Assembly (NCBI RefSeq): GCF_000332115.1
Contig: NC_020156.1
Coordinates: 1,426,001-1,490,000, forward strand
DNA length: 64,000 nucleotides
Reading direction: 5' to 3'
Origin: Nonlabens dokdonensis DSW-6
Lineage (GTDB): Bacteria > Bacteroidota > Bacteroidia > Flavobacteriales > Flavobacteriaceae
The notes under the pieces were generated by a model. That model saw only the letters and a program-made list of their open reading frames with translations. It ran no database searches and was not told the DNA's origin. Of the stretch, positions 45,072-54,837 are shown piece after piece; the stretch's first letter is position 1; every line of letters starts with the position of its first letter. The translations under genes and the position numbers were made by a program.

Positions 45072-46061
45072 ATGAAAAAAAGAGTTCTTATTACCGGTGC
45101 CGCTGGATTTTTAGGTTCACATCTCTGTGACCGTTTTATCAAAGAAGGTTATTGTGTAGTAGCGATGGATAACCTTATCACCGGTGATCTTAAAAATATA
45201 GAGCATCTTTTCCCTCTTGAAGATTTTGAGTTTTATCATCAAGATGTATCAAATTATGTGCATGTTGCTGGAGAATTAGATTATGTTTTACATTTTGCTA
45301 GTCCTGCCAGTCCTATAGATTATCTCAAAATCCCTATTCAGACGTTGAAAGTAGGTTCTTTAGGAACGCATAATTTACTCGGCCTTGCGATGGCAAAAAA
45401 AGCAAGATTACTTATTGCATCTACCAGTGAGATTTATGGAGACCCATTAGTACATCCTCAAGACGAGTCTTACTACGGAAATGTGAATACTATAGGACCT
45501 CGTGGAGTTTATGATGAGGCAAAACGTTTTCAAGAATCCATGACGATGGCTTACCATAGGTTTCATGGTCTAGAAACTAGAATTGTACGTATTTTTAATA
45601 CTTATGGCCCTAGAATGCGATTGAATGACGGTCGTGTGATTCCTGCCTTTATGGGACAAGCTTTGAGAGGTGAAGATATTACCGTCTTCGGTGATGGAAC
45701 ACAAACGCGATCATTTTGCTATGTAGATGATCAAGTAGAAGGAATTTACAGGTTGCTGTTGAGCGATTACTCAGATCCCGTGAACATCGGTAATCCTAAT
45801 GAAATCACGATAGGTGATTTTGCTGAAGAAATCATAGCACTTACAGGAACAGATCAAAAAGTAGTTTATAAAGATTTACCACAGGATGACCCCTTAAAAA
45901 GACGTCCCGATATAAGCCTAGCAAAAGAAGTCCTAGATTGGGAACCTAAAGTAGGCCGTGAAGAAGGAATGAGAATAACTTTTGAGTATTTCAAATCATT
46001 GTCAAAAGAAGAATTAAACAAACGTGACCACAAAGACTTTACCAAACATATCCGCAGATAG
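45072..46061 (+). CDS. UDP-glucuronate decarboxylase-like NAD-dependent epimerase
   Basis: A 329-residue short-chain dehydrogenase of the UDP-xylose synthase group. It has the Rossmann motif [10 protein letters not shown] (residues about 9-18), [12 protein letters not shown], the catalytic Ser in STSEIYGDP and the YxxxK in [12 protein letters not shown], then [10 protein letters not shown] and RSFCYVDD. These fit UXS, which forms UDP-xylose from UDP-glucuronate. It overlaps the next gene by 38 bases, so it starts a sugar/exopolysaccharide operon. Confidence 0.9.
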   Translation: MKKRVLITGAAGFLGSHLCDRFIKEGYCVVAMDNLITGDLKNIEHLFPLEDFEFYHQDVSNYVHVAGELDYVLHFASPASPIDYLKIPIQTLKVGSLGTHNLLGLAMAKKARLLIASTSEIYGDPLVHPQDESYYGNVNTIGPRGVYDEAKRFQESMTMAYHRFHGLETRIVRIFNTYGPRMRLNDGRVIPAFMGQALRGEDITVFGDGTQTRSFCYVDDQVEGIYRLLLSDYSDPVNIGNPNEITIGDFAEEIIALTGTDQKVVYKDLPQDDPLKRRPDISLAKEVLDWEPKVGREEGMRITFEYFKSLSKEELNKRDHKDFTKHIRR

Positions 46062-47415
46062 TATTGCCTATCGCAACGGCCGTTTTTCTGGTTTTATTAC
46101 ACCTATTTCCTATATTCTGGATTTGGGAATAATTATTCTTGCTGCGTCTTATTTTTTTGTGGAAAGCTTTGATTTACTTACCTATAGTATTTTTATAGGT
46201 ATTTGTTGGGTTATCATTTCCATGCAATTAGACTTTTACAAAATCCGTAGGAATACAAAGTTTACTACTTTATTGATGCGACTTGCAAGGCAATCTGTAT
46301 TTTTTGCTTTTGTAGTATTTGCGTTTTTTGGTTACTACTACGAGCTGAGTAGAGAGTCCACCTATATTTTTAATTACTTAGCAACTACTATAGGAGGAAT
46401 ATCATTAGTAAAAATTGGTTTATTCTTTATTCTAAAGAATTATAGAAGCACACTAGGCGGAAACTTTAGAAACGTGGCTATTCTAGGTGTTAATGAAGAA
46501 ACAGAGCAACTTTATCAATTTTTTGAAACACATACAGACTATGGCTATCGATCTAAAAAAGTGATCGATGTCCATACCGCAAGTTTCACTCTAGCCGATT
46601 TTCAAAAATGGGTAATCGATAATAAAATTGATGAGATTTTTTGCTCTGTAAAAGAACTGGACAATGATCAATTAGTAGAACTAACTGATTTTGCAGATAA
46701 CAATTTGAGAACGCTCAAATTCATACCAGATACAGAGGCTGTACTTTCACAGCAGGTGCATTGTGATTATTACGGCCTTACTCCTGTATTATCATTGAGA
46801 GAAATACCTCTTGATGATCTTGCAAATAAAATTACCAAAAGAGCTTTTGACATCGTATTTTCCTTATTTGTAATTATAGGTGTTATGTCATGGCTCACAC
46901 CTTTAGTGGCCATAATAATTAAACTGGAGTCTAAAGGACCTGTTTTCTTTAAACAAGCTCGCAACGGTTTAGATTACAAAGAATTTACTTGTTTTAAATT
47001 CCGTTCAATGGTGCCTAATAAAACTGCCCATTTACATCAAGTAAAACGTGGTGACCATAGAATTACTAAAATAGGTAAGTTTTTACGCAAGACCAGTATC
47101 GACGAGTTACCACAATTCTTCAATGTACTTTTAGGAGATATGAGTGTTGTAGGTCCACGACCTCACATGGTAAGTCACACACATATGTATGCAGAACGTA
47201 TTGATAAATTCATGGTGCGCCATTTTGTAAAACCTGGTATTACAGGACTAGCTCAAGTAAGCGGTTATCGAGGCGAGGTAGAAACTGAAGAGGACATCAA
47301 AGGACGTGTGCGCAATGATATTTATTACATAGAAAACTGGAATATCGCTCAAGACATTGTCATCATTTTTAAAACGATTGCCAACGTATTTCAAGGTGAA
47401 GAAAAAGCATACTAA
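46024..47415 (+). CDS. exopolysaccharide biosynthesis polyprenyl glycosylphosphotransferase (WcaJ-like)
   Basis: The 463-residue protein begins at GTG 46024, overlapping the previous gene by 38 bases. Four N-terminal membrane spans are followed by a cytoplasmic PglD/CoA-like part and a C-terminal sugar-transferase domain (PF02397) with [51 protein letters not shown] and [14 protein letters not shown]. It transfers the first sugar phosphate to undecaprenyl phosphate, initiating capsule or O-antigen repeat units. Confidence 0.92.
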   Translation: MTTKTLPNISADSIAYRNGRFSGFITPISYILDLGIIILAASYFFVESFDLLTYSIFIGICWVIISMQLDFYKIRRNTKFTTLLMRLARQSVFFAFVVFAFFGYYYELSRESTYIFNYLATTIGGISLVKIGLFFILKNYRSTLGGNFRNVAILGVNEETEQLYQFFETHTDYGYRSKKVIDVHTASFTLADFQKWVIDNKIDEIFCSVKELDNDQLVELTDFADNNLRTLKFIPDTEAVLSQQVHCDYYGLTPVLSLREIPLDDLANKITKRAFDIVFSLFVIIGVMSWLTPLVAIIIKLESKGPVFFKQARNGLDYKEFTCFKFRSMVPNKTAHLHQVKRGDHRITKIGKFLRKTSIDELPQFFNVLLGDMSVVGPRPHMVSHTHMYAERIDKFMVRHFVKPGITGLAQVSGYRGEVETEEDIKGRVRNDIYYIENWNIAQDIVIIFKTIANVFQGEEKAY

Positions 47416-48188
47416 TGGAGCTTGTTTCTATCATAATGCCTACTTACAACAGCGTTGCAACGGTTAAGGAGTCACTTGATAGTATTTTATCTCAAACTTA
47501 TAGACCTCTAGAAATTATAATTATTGACGATTGTAGTGAAGATGAAAGTCTCGCTTTCGCGAAAGCGTACGCATCAAATAACGCTTCTAGTGAAGTAAGT
47601 TTTATCACTTTAAAAAACTCCTCAAACGCCGGTGCAGGAATTACTCGCAACAAAGGAGTAGAAGCCGCAACAGGAACCTACATAGCCTTCCTAGATGCAG
47701 ATGATCTATGGAAGCCTAAAAAGCTAGAAATACAAATTGAGGCTATGAAATCACAAAATGCAGTGGCTTGTTATGGAGCTTATGAGATATTTTCAACATC
47801 GCCAGAACATCCAGAACAGATCCATCATGTTTTTGAAAAGCTTACTTTCAAAAGACTTTTAAAGGCTAATTACCTAGGCAACCTTACGGGAATTTATAAC
47901 GCTCAAAAATTAGGCAAATTTTACATGCCTGCTTTGCGTAAAAGGCAAGACTGGGCAATGTGGCTAGATGTTTTAAAAAAAGCAGATTATGCCATAGGTA
48001 TTCAAGAGCCGATCGCAAGTTACCGTTTAAGTGAAGGACTTTCTGCAAACAAGTTTGATTTGATTAAGTATAATTATGCTGTTTATAGAACTCATTTAGG
48101 ATATTCTGCAATAAAAAGTACGGTTTTGATGGTGCGCTTTTTTTATGAGCAGTTTTTAGTAAAAAATAGATTGAAAGTAAATGTTTAA
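47415..48188 (+). CDS. family 2 glycosyltransferase
   Basis: A 257-residue GT-A enzyme starting in a TAATG overlap with the previous gene. It has VSIIMPTYNSVATVKESLDS, IIIIDDCSEDES, GAGITRNKGVEAATG and the DAD motif in FLDADDLWKPKKLE. It probably adds a sugar to the lipid-linked chain begun by the upstream phosphotransferase. The palindrome at 47553-47566 encodes AFAKA in SLAFAKAYASNN, just after the nucleotide-binding DD. Confidence 0.92.
   Translation: MELVSIIMPTYNSVATVKESLDSILSQTYRPLEIIIIDDCSEDESLAFAKAYASNNASSEVSFITLKNSSNAGAGITRNKGVEAATGTYIAFLDADDLWKPKKLEIQIEAMKSQNAVACYGAYEIFSTSPEHPEQIHHVFEKLTFKRLLKANYLGNLTGIYNAQKLGKFYMPALRKRQDWAMWLDVLKKADYAIGIQEPIASYRLSEGLSANKFDLIKYNYAVYRTHLGYSAIKSTVLMVRFFYEQFLVKNRLKVNV
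47553..47566. repeat. iterated palindrome, copy 11
   Basis: Full 16-bp form at 47552-47567, in the family 2 glycosyltransferase gene, reading AFAKA on the plus strand. Confidence 0.9.
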
Positions 48189-48209
48189 TTAATGAGATTA
48201 ATAGCAAGT

Positions 48210-49499
48210 TTATTTCACCTCACTCATAAACTGTTTTAACTTCCCGCGTTTACTTCTATCGAGAACTGCTAACCTTGTAAATTTTACTTTAAGTCCAGGT
48301 TCTAGATATTCGTCCATTGCCTTTTGAATATCAATTTTTAGGCGTTCATCCATATCGGTACTACTCACATACTGAATCTCAAAAAGAGAAGGTTTTTTCT
48401 GGATCACTACAAATTCTAAAATCTCTATTTCGTCTTTTATAATCTTTTTGGTTACGTAGTAAAAAGTTAATCCAGGAATTACCTTACCACTAGGTAAACG
48501 AGCAATATCACTGGTGCGGCCTTGAAGTTCTTTTAGAATTCTAGTGCCGTTTTCTAAGGTTTCTAGACTTCCTAAATCACCTATTTCATAACGTATCATA
48601 GGATGCGCTTTATTAAATAAATCGGTAATTAGAATGCGACCTACTACTCCATCTTGAAGCGGTTGATTATTCTCGTCTACAATCTCAACGAAAAGGTTTT
48701 GCTGATTCACTTCAAAATCACCTTTACTATTTTGCATGGCAATCAGTCCTATCTCACTAGCTCCATATTCATTTACAACAGGAATTCCTAGCCATTCTTC
48801 AAGTAGTAATCTATCGTCTGGAAAAAGCATCTCACTAGTTACGATACAAATTTTAAGGGATGGACAAACACCCTTTAAAATCAAATTTTTACGTTTACAA
48901 TAGTTGGCCAGCAAGACTATGCTGCTGGTGTAACCATTGATATAATCAAATTTGGTTTTTGTAAATTGGTTGACAAAGCGCTCTAAAACTTCATCATTCA
49001 TATTAAAAATAGGAAAACGCTTGCGGTAACTGATAAAATCCTTTATCAATTCCAGATACCTTCCTTTACCACTTAAGGGTATTCCATAAAATCGCGCTTG
49101 CAATGAAGTATTTAGATTAATGCCATGTTGCATATAAGCCTCATGAAAAGCTGCCCAAGTCATGGCGTGAGCATATTTATCTTTTGCAAACATAAATGGA
49201 TGCCCACTAGAACCGCTGGTTTTGCCTTTAAAAACATTTTTTAAAGTAAATCCTTTGCTTAATCGTTTGTACAAAGGTTGTTGGAAATCCTTCTTTGACA
49301 AAACTGGTAATTCATTCCAGTTTGCCTTTTTGTTTGTTACTAATGAATTATAAAAATGGTTGCTGGTAAAATGGTGTTTTAAAATTTTCTGTTTACGTTT
49401 CTCTATATCATGAATAGAAATAGCGGTAAACTCATTACGAGCTTGGTCGATCTTAAAACCCTGTAGTTTTAATGTTTTATGGAAGAGTTGGAGTGGCAC
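48210..49499 (-). CDS. phenylacetate-CoA ligase-like (CapK family) adenylating enzyme
   Basis: A 429-residue AMP-forming ligase with the phosphate-binding GKTSGSSGHPFMFAKD, the EYGASEIGLIA motif and MIRYEIGDLG. The C-terminal small domain ends in SKRGKLKQFM. Relatives (CapK, coenzyme F390 synthetase type) are often located in capsule and exopolysaccharide clusters, as here, where it converges with the glycosyltransferase operon. The substrate is not known. Confidence 0.85.
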   Translation of the reverse strand: MPLQLFHKTLKLQGFKIDQARNEFTAISIHDIEKRKQKILKHHFTSNHFYNSLVTNKKANWNELPVLSKKDFQQPLYKRLSKGFTLKNVFKGKTSGSSGHPFMFAKDKYAHAMTWAAFHEAYMQHGINLNTSLQARFYGIPLSGKGRYLELIKDFISYRKRFPIFNMNDEVLERFVNQFTKTKFDYINGYTSSIVLLANYCKRKNLILKGVCPSLKICIVTSEMLFPDDRLLLEEWLGIPVVNEYGASEIGLIAMQNSKGDFEVNQQNLFVEIVDENNQPLQDGVVGRILITDLFNKAHPMIRYEIGDLGSLETLENGTRILKELQGRTSDIARLPSGKVIPGLTFYYVTKKIIKDEIEILEFVVIQKKPSLFEIQYVSSTDMDERLKIDIQKAMDEYLEPGLKVKFTRLAVLDRSKRGKLKQFMSEVK

Positions 49500-49502
49500 T
49501 GA

Positions 49503-49805
49503 TTATAGTTTTCTAAGTCGTTTACCTAAATCTCTTGCACCATGGTGGATGAAAAGAATATCGATGCGCTCTTCATTTATAATTTCATAAATAATTCTGT
49601 AATTGCCAGCAACAAGTTCTCTTAGACTAAAACTTTCTTTAGTAAAAACAACTTTCCCTAATACAGGTTGCAATTGGAGTGAACTTGCCGCAACATAAAT
49701 TTTATTAATTTCCCGGTGTGCATAATAAGTCGAATTTTTTGCTATAAAATTAAAGATGGAATTCAAATCTTCGTCTGCTGTATGTGTCCAATTTAATGAG
49801 ACCAA
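49503..49805 (-). CDS. RelE/ParE-type toxin
   Basis: A 100-residue toxin of the RelE/ParE superfamily: WTHTADEDLNSIFNFIA, then LRELVAGNYRIIYEI and ILFIHHGARD near the end. The start is a TTG at 49805, overlapping the antitoxin gene by 13 bases; no ATG is available. ParE targets gyrase, RelE cuts mRNA at the ribosome; the GNYRIIYEI pattern fits ParE better. It follows the antitoxin gene as usual. Confidence 0.8.
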   Translation of the reverse strand: MVSLNWTHTADEDLNSIFNFIAKNSTYYAHREINKIYVAASSLQLQPVLGKVVFTKESFSLRELVAGNYRIIYEIINEERIDILFIHHGARDLGKRLRKL

Positions 49806-49975
49806 GACTTTATACGTTTTTGCATCTCTGCATGAGTGTATACCTGGCCATTTTTAGATTGTTCGCGCGCTTTTTCTATCTTTTCTATTAAGTATAACTC
49901 TTCAAGAAAATCATCTAGTTCAAATTTATCTGGCAAATTTTCCAAACTTTCTAGTATTTTTTCCTTTGTCAACAT
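49793..49975 (-). CDS. addiction-module antitoxin
   Basis: A 60-residue acidic helical protein (LTKEKILESLENLPDKFELD, later YTHAEMQKRIKSW) resembling small antitoxins that precede ParE-like toxins. It overlaps the toxin gene and starts the pair. The DNA-binding fold is not obvious. Confidence 0.7.
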   Translation of the reverse strand: MLTKEKILESLENLPDKFELDDFLEELYLIEKIEKAREQSKNGQVYTHAEMQKRIKSWSH

Positions 49976-50105
49976 CGTTTTTATTTGAATACAAGTTACA
50001 AAATAAAATAATATAGAAACTCGAGTTTATTAAACTATCAACAATTGTATTGAATATCTTAACTAAACTAATTCTAATCACTTTCTCTCAATCTTAGCAA
50101 AAACT

Positions 50106-50113
50106 TATTTTTG
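50106..50113 (+). promoter_or_regulatory. -7 box TATTTTTG for purD
   Basis: TATTTTTG matches TAnnTTTG, 19 bases upstream of the purD ATG at 50133. Confidence 0.5.
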
Positions 50114-50132
50114 CATTCCATAAACACAACGC

Positions 50133-51401
50133 ATGAATGTTCTTATTTTAGGAAGCGGTGGCCGTGAGCACGCTTTTGCACACTCAATTATTAAAAGTTC
50201 CCTACTGTCTAAGTTATTTGTTGCTCCAGGAAATGCTGGGACTGATCAAATAGCTACTAATGTAAATCTAGGAATAACTGATTTTGCTGCCATAAAAACA
50301 TTTGTATTAGAGAATGATATTGAAATGCTTATCGTAGGTCCAGAAGCGCCGCTTGTGGATGGTATTTATGACTTTTTTCAAAGCGATGACTTAAAACATG
50401 TTAATGTCATAGGCCCGTCAAAAGAAGGTGCTGTTCTTGAAGGTTCTAAAGAGTTTGCTAAAGAGTTTATGCAACGCAATAACGTGCCTACTGCGGCTTA
50501 CAAAAGCTTCACAAAAGAAACCCTTAAGGAAGGAATGGCCTTTATAGATACCTTAAAACCGCCGTTTGTACTCAAAGCAGATGGACTTGCAGGAGGAAAA
50601 GGAGTTCTTATCATTCCAGATGCCAAAGAAGCTAAGGAGTCTCTTGAAGAAATGTTAGTAGGTGGCAAATTTGGTGCAGCATCAAATAAGGTAGTGATAG
50701 AAGAGTTTTTATCTGGAATAGAGATGAGCGTTTTTGTGATGACAGACGGTAATTCTTATAAAGTGATGCCTACCGCAAAAGATTACAAACGCATAGGAGA
50801 AGGCGATACTGGATTAAACACTGGCGGAATGGGCGCCGTGTCACCGGTTCCGTTTGCAGATGATCTTCTAATGCAAAAAATTGAAGATCGAGTTATAAAA
50901 CCTACCATTGAAGGTTTCAAAAAGGAGAACATCGTCTATAAGGGCTTTGTATTCATAGGCCTCATGATTGTGGATGGTGAGCCAGAAGTGATCGAGTATA
51001 ACGTAAGAATGGGCGATCCAGAGACTGAAGTTGTATTGCCTCGTATTTCTAGCGATTTGTTGAGTCATTTGCACGCTTTCGCGAAAGCGGAACTACACAA
51101 AGAACATCTCAACATAGATTCTAGATACGCCACAACTGTAATGTGTGTTGCAGGCGGTTATCCAGAAGCTTATGAAAAAGGTATGGAAATTATAGGTTTA
51201 GAAAATGTAGTAGACAGCATTGTTTTTCATGCTGGTACTGCAATAAAAGAAGGGAAGATTGTGACTAATGGAGGACGTGTTATGGCTGTAACCAGTTATG
51301 GAACTGATTTCAAACAGGCACTAAAAAAATCTTATCAAAATGTAGAAAAACTACAATTTGATAAGATGTATTATAGAACTGATATAGGTTTTGACCTATA
51401 A
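50133..51401 (+). CDS. purD: phosphoribosylamine-glycine ligase
   Basis: Second step of purine synthesis (ATP-grasp). The 422-residue protein has MNVLILGSGGREHAFAHSI, VAPGNAGTDQIA, FVLKADGLAGGKGVLI and EYNVRMGDPETE, and is full length. The palindrome at 51075-51088 encodes AFAKA in LHAFAKAEL, in the region after the DPETE motif, so it is tolerated in an essential enzyme. Confidence 0.97.
   Translation: MNVLILGSGGREHAFAHSIIKSSLLSKLFVAPGNAGTDQIATNVNLGITDFAAIKTFVLENDIEMLIVGPEAPLVDGIYDFFQSDDLKHVNVIGPSKEGAVLEGSKEFAKEFMQRNNVPTAAYKSFTKETLKEGMAFIDTLKPPFVLKADGLAGGKGVLIIPDAKEAKESLEEMLVGGKFGAASNKVVIEEFLSGIEMSVFVMTDGNSYKVMPTAKDYKRIGEGDTGLNTGGMGAVSPVPFADDLLMQKIEDRVIKPTIEGFKKENIVYKGFVFIGLMIVDGEPEVIEYNVRMGDPETEVVLPRISSDLLSHLHAFAKAELHKEHLNIDSRYATTVMCVAGGYPEAYEKGMEIIGLENVVDSIVFHAGTAIKEGKIVTNGGRVMAVTSYGTDFKQALKKSYQNVEKLQFDKMYYRTDIGFDL
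51075..51088. repeat. iterated palindrome, copy 12
   Basis: Full 16-bp form at 51074-51089, in purD, reading AFAKA on the plus strand. Confidence 0.9.
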
Positions 51402-51414
51402 AAAGCTAAAATTT

Positions 51415-51636
51415 TTAACCTAAGAAAGAATGACCAGTTTGAGTTTTATCCTCTTCCTTGTCATATTCTTTTAATTGCTTCATCCAGTAAACAAATGCTA
51501 CTACTAAAATAAGAATACATAGCCATGAGATGGCATTTGCTGCAAACCAGCTTGTATCTTCTAACTCTCTTAAGGCATCAAAAGGAGCTAAAATAATTTC
51601 AAATAAACCTACTATTGCGTCTAATAAACTTTCCAT
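51415..51636 (-). CDS. DUF6341-like small membrane protein
   Basis: A 73-residue protein with one membrane span (SWLCILILVVAFVYWMKQ) flanked by an amphipathic N-terminus and an acidic tail. It resembles the DUF6341 family next to purD in flavobacteria. It is convergent with purD and divergent from the DUF6427 gene. Function unknown. Confidence 0.7.
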   Translation of the reverse strand: MESLLDAIVGLFEIILAPFDALRELEDTSWFAANAISWLCILILVVAFVYWMKQLKEYDKEEDKTQTGHSFLG

Positions 51637-51661
51637 TTCTGTAAATTGCTTGTTACTGCTG

Positions 51662-51669
51662 CAAAAATA
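51662..51669 (-). promoter_or_regulatory. -7 box TATTTTTG for the DUF6341-like gene
   Basis: Plus-strand CAAAAATA reads TATTTTTG on the minus strand, 25 bases before the start at 51636. Confidence 0.45.
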
Positions 51670-51682
51670 GTTAAAAAATCGT

Positions 51683-52579
51683 ATGCTTTCTAGTTTTTTT
51701 AGAACGAGTAAACCTATTCATTTTATCATCACTTTTTTGATGGTACTATTTGCAACTGGTTATTATATTATTACTCATCCTTATTTAGGTTGGGGTTATG
51801 TTTGGATACCGATTACCGCAGGATTATCAATTGGGCTTTTTCATTTTATTGCAATTAAAAATGAATTTATTTCTAATAACTCTTATGGAATCTGGTTGTA
51901 CAGCTGCCTATTAATTCTCGTTATACTGTACTCTACAAGTGAATATTCTTTTCTTGCCTACCTCTTCTTGCTACTTGCATTGCGCAGAATACTAAGTATG
52001 CGTACAGGAAAACAAATGACAAGAAAAATATTTGACGCTTCCTTGTGGATTGCGGTTGCTTGTATTTTTTATTCTTGGAGCACTATTTTCTTTACAATTG
52101 TCTTTTTAAGTATCACGATTCACGCTTTTAAAAATTTAAAATATTGGGCAGTTCCGTTTGTTGCAATCAGTACCATCTTGATACTAACCTTTACTATAGA
52201 TCAATACTTTACAACTAATTTGTGGAGAGATTTCTTCAGTGAGTTGAATGACAACCTTGATTATACAAACATAAAGTTTTCAAGTGATCTAGTTTTTTAT
52301 AGTTCCTTAGCATTTTTATGTTTGATAGCTTCCGTTGCTATGCTTTTAAGTTTTCCTAATATTTCTTTAAGTGCTAGATCTCGATTTTCAGTTTTAGGGT
52401 TTACTGGTTTATGTGTCGTAGCAGAATTTATCTTGACTGGCACAGCTCTATTAACAATTCCAATTATTAGTATTTTCCTGACTCGTTTATTACAAGAACA
52501 GGAGCATAAAGTATTCAGGGAATCTGTTTTGTGGATTCCTTTAATAATTATAGTAGCTACGATTTTCTTTAGAATATAG
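51683..52579 (+). CDS. DUF6427-like membrane protein
   Basis: A 298-residue protein with about nine membrane spans (FIITFLMVLFATGYYII, LLILVILYSTSEYSFLAYLF, LIASVAMLLSFPN) and short loops. It resembles the flavobacterial DUF6427 family found in this purD neighbourhood. Its role is unknown; the operon includes DUF4254 and a glycosyltransferase, so a link to envelope glycan synthesis is possible. Confidence 0.72.
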   Translation: MLSSFFRTSKPIHFIITFLMVLFATGYYIITHPYLGWGYVWIPITAGLSIGLFHFIAIKNEFISNNSYGIWLYSCLLILVILYSTSEYSFLAYLFLLLALRRILSMRTGKQMTRKIFDASLWIAVACIFYSWSTIFFTIVFLSITIHAFKNLKYWAVPFVAISTILILTFTIDQYFTTNLWRDFFSELNDNLDYTNIKFSSDLVFYSSLAFLCLIASVAMLLSFPNISLSARSRFSVLGFTGLCVVAEFILTGTALLTIPIISIFLTRLLQEQEHKVFRESVLWIPLIIIVATIFFRI

Positions 52580-52595
52580 AGCACTGATAAATCTT

Positions 52596-52603
52596 TATAT
52601 TTG
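52596..52603 (+). promoter_or_regulatory. -7 box TATATTTG for the DUF4254 gene
   Basis: TATATTTG matches TAnnTTTG, 18 bases before the ATG at 52622. Confidence 0.45.
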
Positions 52604-52621
52604 CATTTCTAAATCAAGTTT

Positions 52622-53230
52622 ATGTTCTCAGATAAAGCCAATAAAATTTTTCAAACAGTAATTGATCAATACCATGTCATCAACACGGTAGATCAGGAAT
52701 TTGAAAATCCGTACGATCGCAATTCACACCTTATTGAGCATTTATTATATCGCAAGTGCTGGATTGATACGGTACAATGGCATTATGAAGACATTATTAG
52801 AGACCCACAAATTGATCCTATTGCAGCACTTACTCTAAAGCGTAAAATCGATGCTAGCAATCAAGATCGTACCGATATGGTAGAATTTGTGGACAGCTAT
52901 TTTCTTGACAAATACAGCGATGTATCTATTAAAAATGGCGCAAGAATTAATACAGAAAGTCCTGCATGGGCAATCGACCGCTTGTCTATTCTTGCATTGA
53001 AAATTTACCATATGAATGAAGAAGCAACTCGTACAGACGCTTCTCAAGATCATATCAACGCCTGCCAAAAGAAACTTGATATTCTTTTAGAGCAGCGTGT
53101 GGATTTATCAACTGCTTTAGATCAATTATTAGAAGATATTTCTAATGGAGATAAGTACATGAAAGTATATAAGCAAATGAAAATGTACAATGACGACGAG
53201 CTTAATCCTGTGCTAAGAGCACTTAAATAA
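52622..53230 (+). CDS. DUF4254 family protein
   Basis: A 202-residue helical cytoplasmic protein with the family core LIEHLLYRKCWIDTVQWHYE, RDPQIDP, then ALTLKRKIDASNQDRTDMVE and SPAWAIDRLSILALKIYHM. DUF4254 is found beside glycosyltransferases in Bacteroidetes, and here it is three bases from a family 9 gene. Its activity is unknown. Confidence 0.85.
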   Translation: MFSDKANKIFQTVIDQYHVINTVDQEFENPYDRNSHLIEHLLYRKCWIDTVQWHYEDIIRDPQIDPIAALTLKRKIDASNQDRTDMVEFVDSYFLDKYSDVSIKNGARINTESPAWAIDRLSILALKIYHMNEEATRTDASQDHINACQKKLDILLEQRVDLSTALDQLLEDISNGDKYMKVYKQMKMYNDDELNPVLRALK

Positions 53231-53233
53231 TAC

Positions 53234-54265
53234 ATGCCACTTCCTAAACGCATTCTCGTCATTAGACTAAGCGCTATGGGCGATGTTACCATGTGCGTGC
53301 CCGTTTTACTGGCTTTAAAAAGAGACTATCCTGAGGTGGAAATAGTTGCGCTTTCGCGAAAGCGATTCCAATCCATTCTAGAATACATTCCTGACATTAG
53401 GTTTATAGAAGCAGATGTAGATGCAAAACACAAAGGAATCTCTGGTCTCTACCGACTTTCAAAAGAGATAAAGGCTCAAGAAATTGATGCAGTAGCTGAC
53501 TTTCACAATGTCTTACGCAGTAAGATTCTAAGAACATTTTTAACAGGAATTCCTAAAGCTAAAATAGATAAAGGAAGATCAGACAAAAAGCGCCTCGTAA
53601 ATGATCCAAACTTTTTTCAACCCTTAAAACATAGTACAGAACGCTATGCAGATGTTTTGCGAGAATTAGGTTTTAAGATCGAATTAAAAGGAAATGAATT
53701 TTTATCAAAAGAGGCTGTTTTACCTCAAATTCATGATAAAATAGGCCGAAAAACATCAAAATGGGTAGGTTTTGCTCCATTTGCTGCTCATAAGACAAAA
53801 GCGCTCACAGTTAAAAAAGCTAAGAAAATAGTACAAGCCATTGCAAAAAATGAGCAGGTAACTATTATCCTTTTTGGTGGTGGGAAAAAAGAAGAAAAAC
53901 AATTGCAAATAGTTGCTGGTACTACAACAAATGTGATCAATCTAGCTGGACTAACCAGTTTTGAAAATGAGCTGACGATTATGTCTCAATTAGATGCAAT
54001 GATAGCAATGGATAGCGGTAATGGCCATCTTGCGGCATTGTATGGTGTTCCAGTAATTACATTATGGGGAAATACGCATCCTTACGCTGGTTTTGCTCCT
54101 TACGGTCAACCAAAGGAAAATCAATTGACCGTAGATAGGAAGAAATATCCATTAGTTCCTACTTCTATTTTTGGGAATAAAGTAGTGAAAGGTTACAAGA
54201 AAGCGACGAGTTCTATCAAAGTGAAAGCTGTTGTTGATAGGTTAAATGAGGTGTTGAAGTCTTAG
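53234..54265 (+). CDS. family 9 glycosyltransferase (heptosyltransferase-like)
   Basis: A 343-residue GT-B enzyme with ILVIRLSAMGDVTMCVPVLL at the start, GFAPFAAHKTKALT in the middle and AMDSGNGHLAALYGVPVITLWG near the end, the family 9 acceptor and donor motifs. It probably transfers heptose or another sugar to lipopolysaccharide core. The palindrome at 53350-53363 encodes LSRKR in VALSRKRFQSIL, in the segment after the first beta strand. Confidence 0.92.
   Translation: MPLPKRILVIRLSAMGDVTMCVPVLLALKRDYPEVEIVALSRKRFQSILEYIPDIRFIEADVDAKHKGISGLYRLSKEIKAQEIDAVADFHNVLRSKILRTFLTGIPKAKIDKGRSDKKRLVNDPNFFQPLKHSTERYADVLRELGFKIELKGNEFLSKEAVLPQIHDKIGRKTSKWVGFAPFAAHKTKALTVKKAKKIVQAIAKNEQVTIILFGGGKKEEKQLQIVAGTTTNVINLAGLTSFENELTIMSQLDAMIAMDSGNGHLAALYGVPVITLWGNTHPYAGFAPYGQPKENQLTVDRKKYPLVPTSIFGNKVVKGYKKATSSIKVKAVVDRLNEVLKS
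53350..53363. repeat. iterated palindrome, copy 13
   Basis: Full 16-bp form at 53349-53364, in the family 9 glycosyltransferase gene, reading LSRKR on the plus strand. Confidence 0.9.
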
Positions 54266-54294
54266 CTCTTAATCGCTTCAAAAATGTTTCTTAG

Positions 54295-54407
54295 GGATTC
54301 CGCTCTTCAGAGGTATGCTGCGCGCTGATTATCTTTCTGGAGAAGCGCTCGCAAAGACTGTTGTGATAAGTCATTGCGAGGAGTGCAACGACGAAGTAAT
54401 CCGCTGG
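54295..54407. repeat. 100-bp palindromic repeat, left copy
   Basis: Shares with the right copy CGCGCTGA, AGCGCTCGCAA, GACTGTT, TCATTGCGAG, GTGCA, ACGAAG and AATCCGCTGG in the same order and orientation. It is slightly more diverged (GCAAAGAC for GCAATGAC). The pair brackets the GIY-YIG gene. Confidence 0.8.
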
Positions 54408-54502
54408 AAATGGAAATAAATTACGATCTTCAACAGTTGAATAAGCTGTGATTACAATTTCCAAAGTTCTAAACTGCAAATAATTACGATTCAAAATTAG
54501 GT

Positions 54503-54510
54503 TACATTTG
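54503..54510 (+). promoter_or_regulatory. -7 box TACATTTG for the GIY-YIG gene
   Basis: TACATTTG matches TAnnTTTG and ends five bases before the ATG at 54516. It lies inside the repeat-bounded segment, so the gene would carry its own promoter when moved. Confidence 0.55.
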
Positions 54511-54515
54511 TTTAT

Positions 54516-54812
54516 ATGATACCTGGATATGTTTATATCATAACTAATAAAAATAACACCACTTTATATGTAGGTGTTACTTCTAATCTTGAGCAACGCA
54601 TCAAGCGACATAAGACTAAGTTTTATCCTAAATCATTTTCTGCTCGGTACAATCTCCACAAACTGGTTTATCATGAATCGTTTCAACTGATAGGCGATGC
54701 TATAGCACGAGAAAAACAATTAAAAGCTGGTAATCGTAAAAGAAAAGTTGCACTGATCGAATCAATGAATCCAGATTGGAAGGATTTATTTGAAAAGCTA
54801 CTAGATGAGTGA
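54516..54812 (+). CDS. GIY-YIG endonuclease-like protein
   Basis: A 98-residue, single-domain GIY-YIG nuclease of the small YhbQ/UvrC-N type. The family motifs are YVYIITNKNNTTLYVGVTSN, the catalytic arginine in LEQRIKRHK and the C-terminal glutamate region AREKQLKAGNRKRKVALIE. Proteins of this group are common in Bacteroidetes; the cellular role is unsettled. No DNA-binding domain is fused. The gene lies between two direct copies of a 100-bp palindromic repeat and has its own promoter. Confidence 0.9.
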   Translation: MIPGYVYIITNKNNTTLYVGVTSNLEQRIKRHKTKFYPKSFSARYNLHKLVYHESFQLIGDAIAREKQLKAGNRKRKVALIESMNPDWKDLFEKLLDE

Positions 54813-54837
54813 ATAGTACGAGCATCTTTGCAAATTT

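Noticed and set aside
49976..50132. tRNA or other RNA gene in the gap before purD
   Set aside because: No cloverleaf or T-loop pattern could be found; only a promoter box is visible.
54291..54494. Open frame on the minus strand across the left palindromic repeat
   Set aside because: Its sequence is mainly the repeat translated and has no family features.
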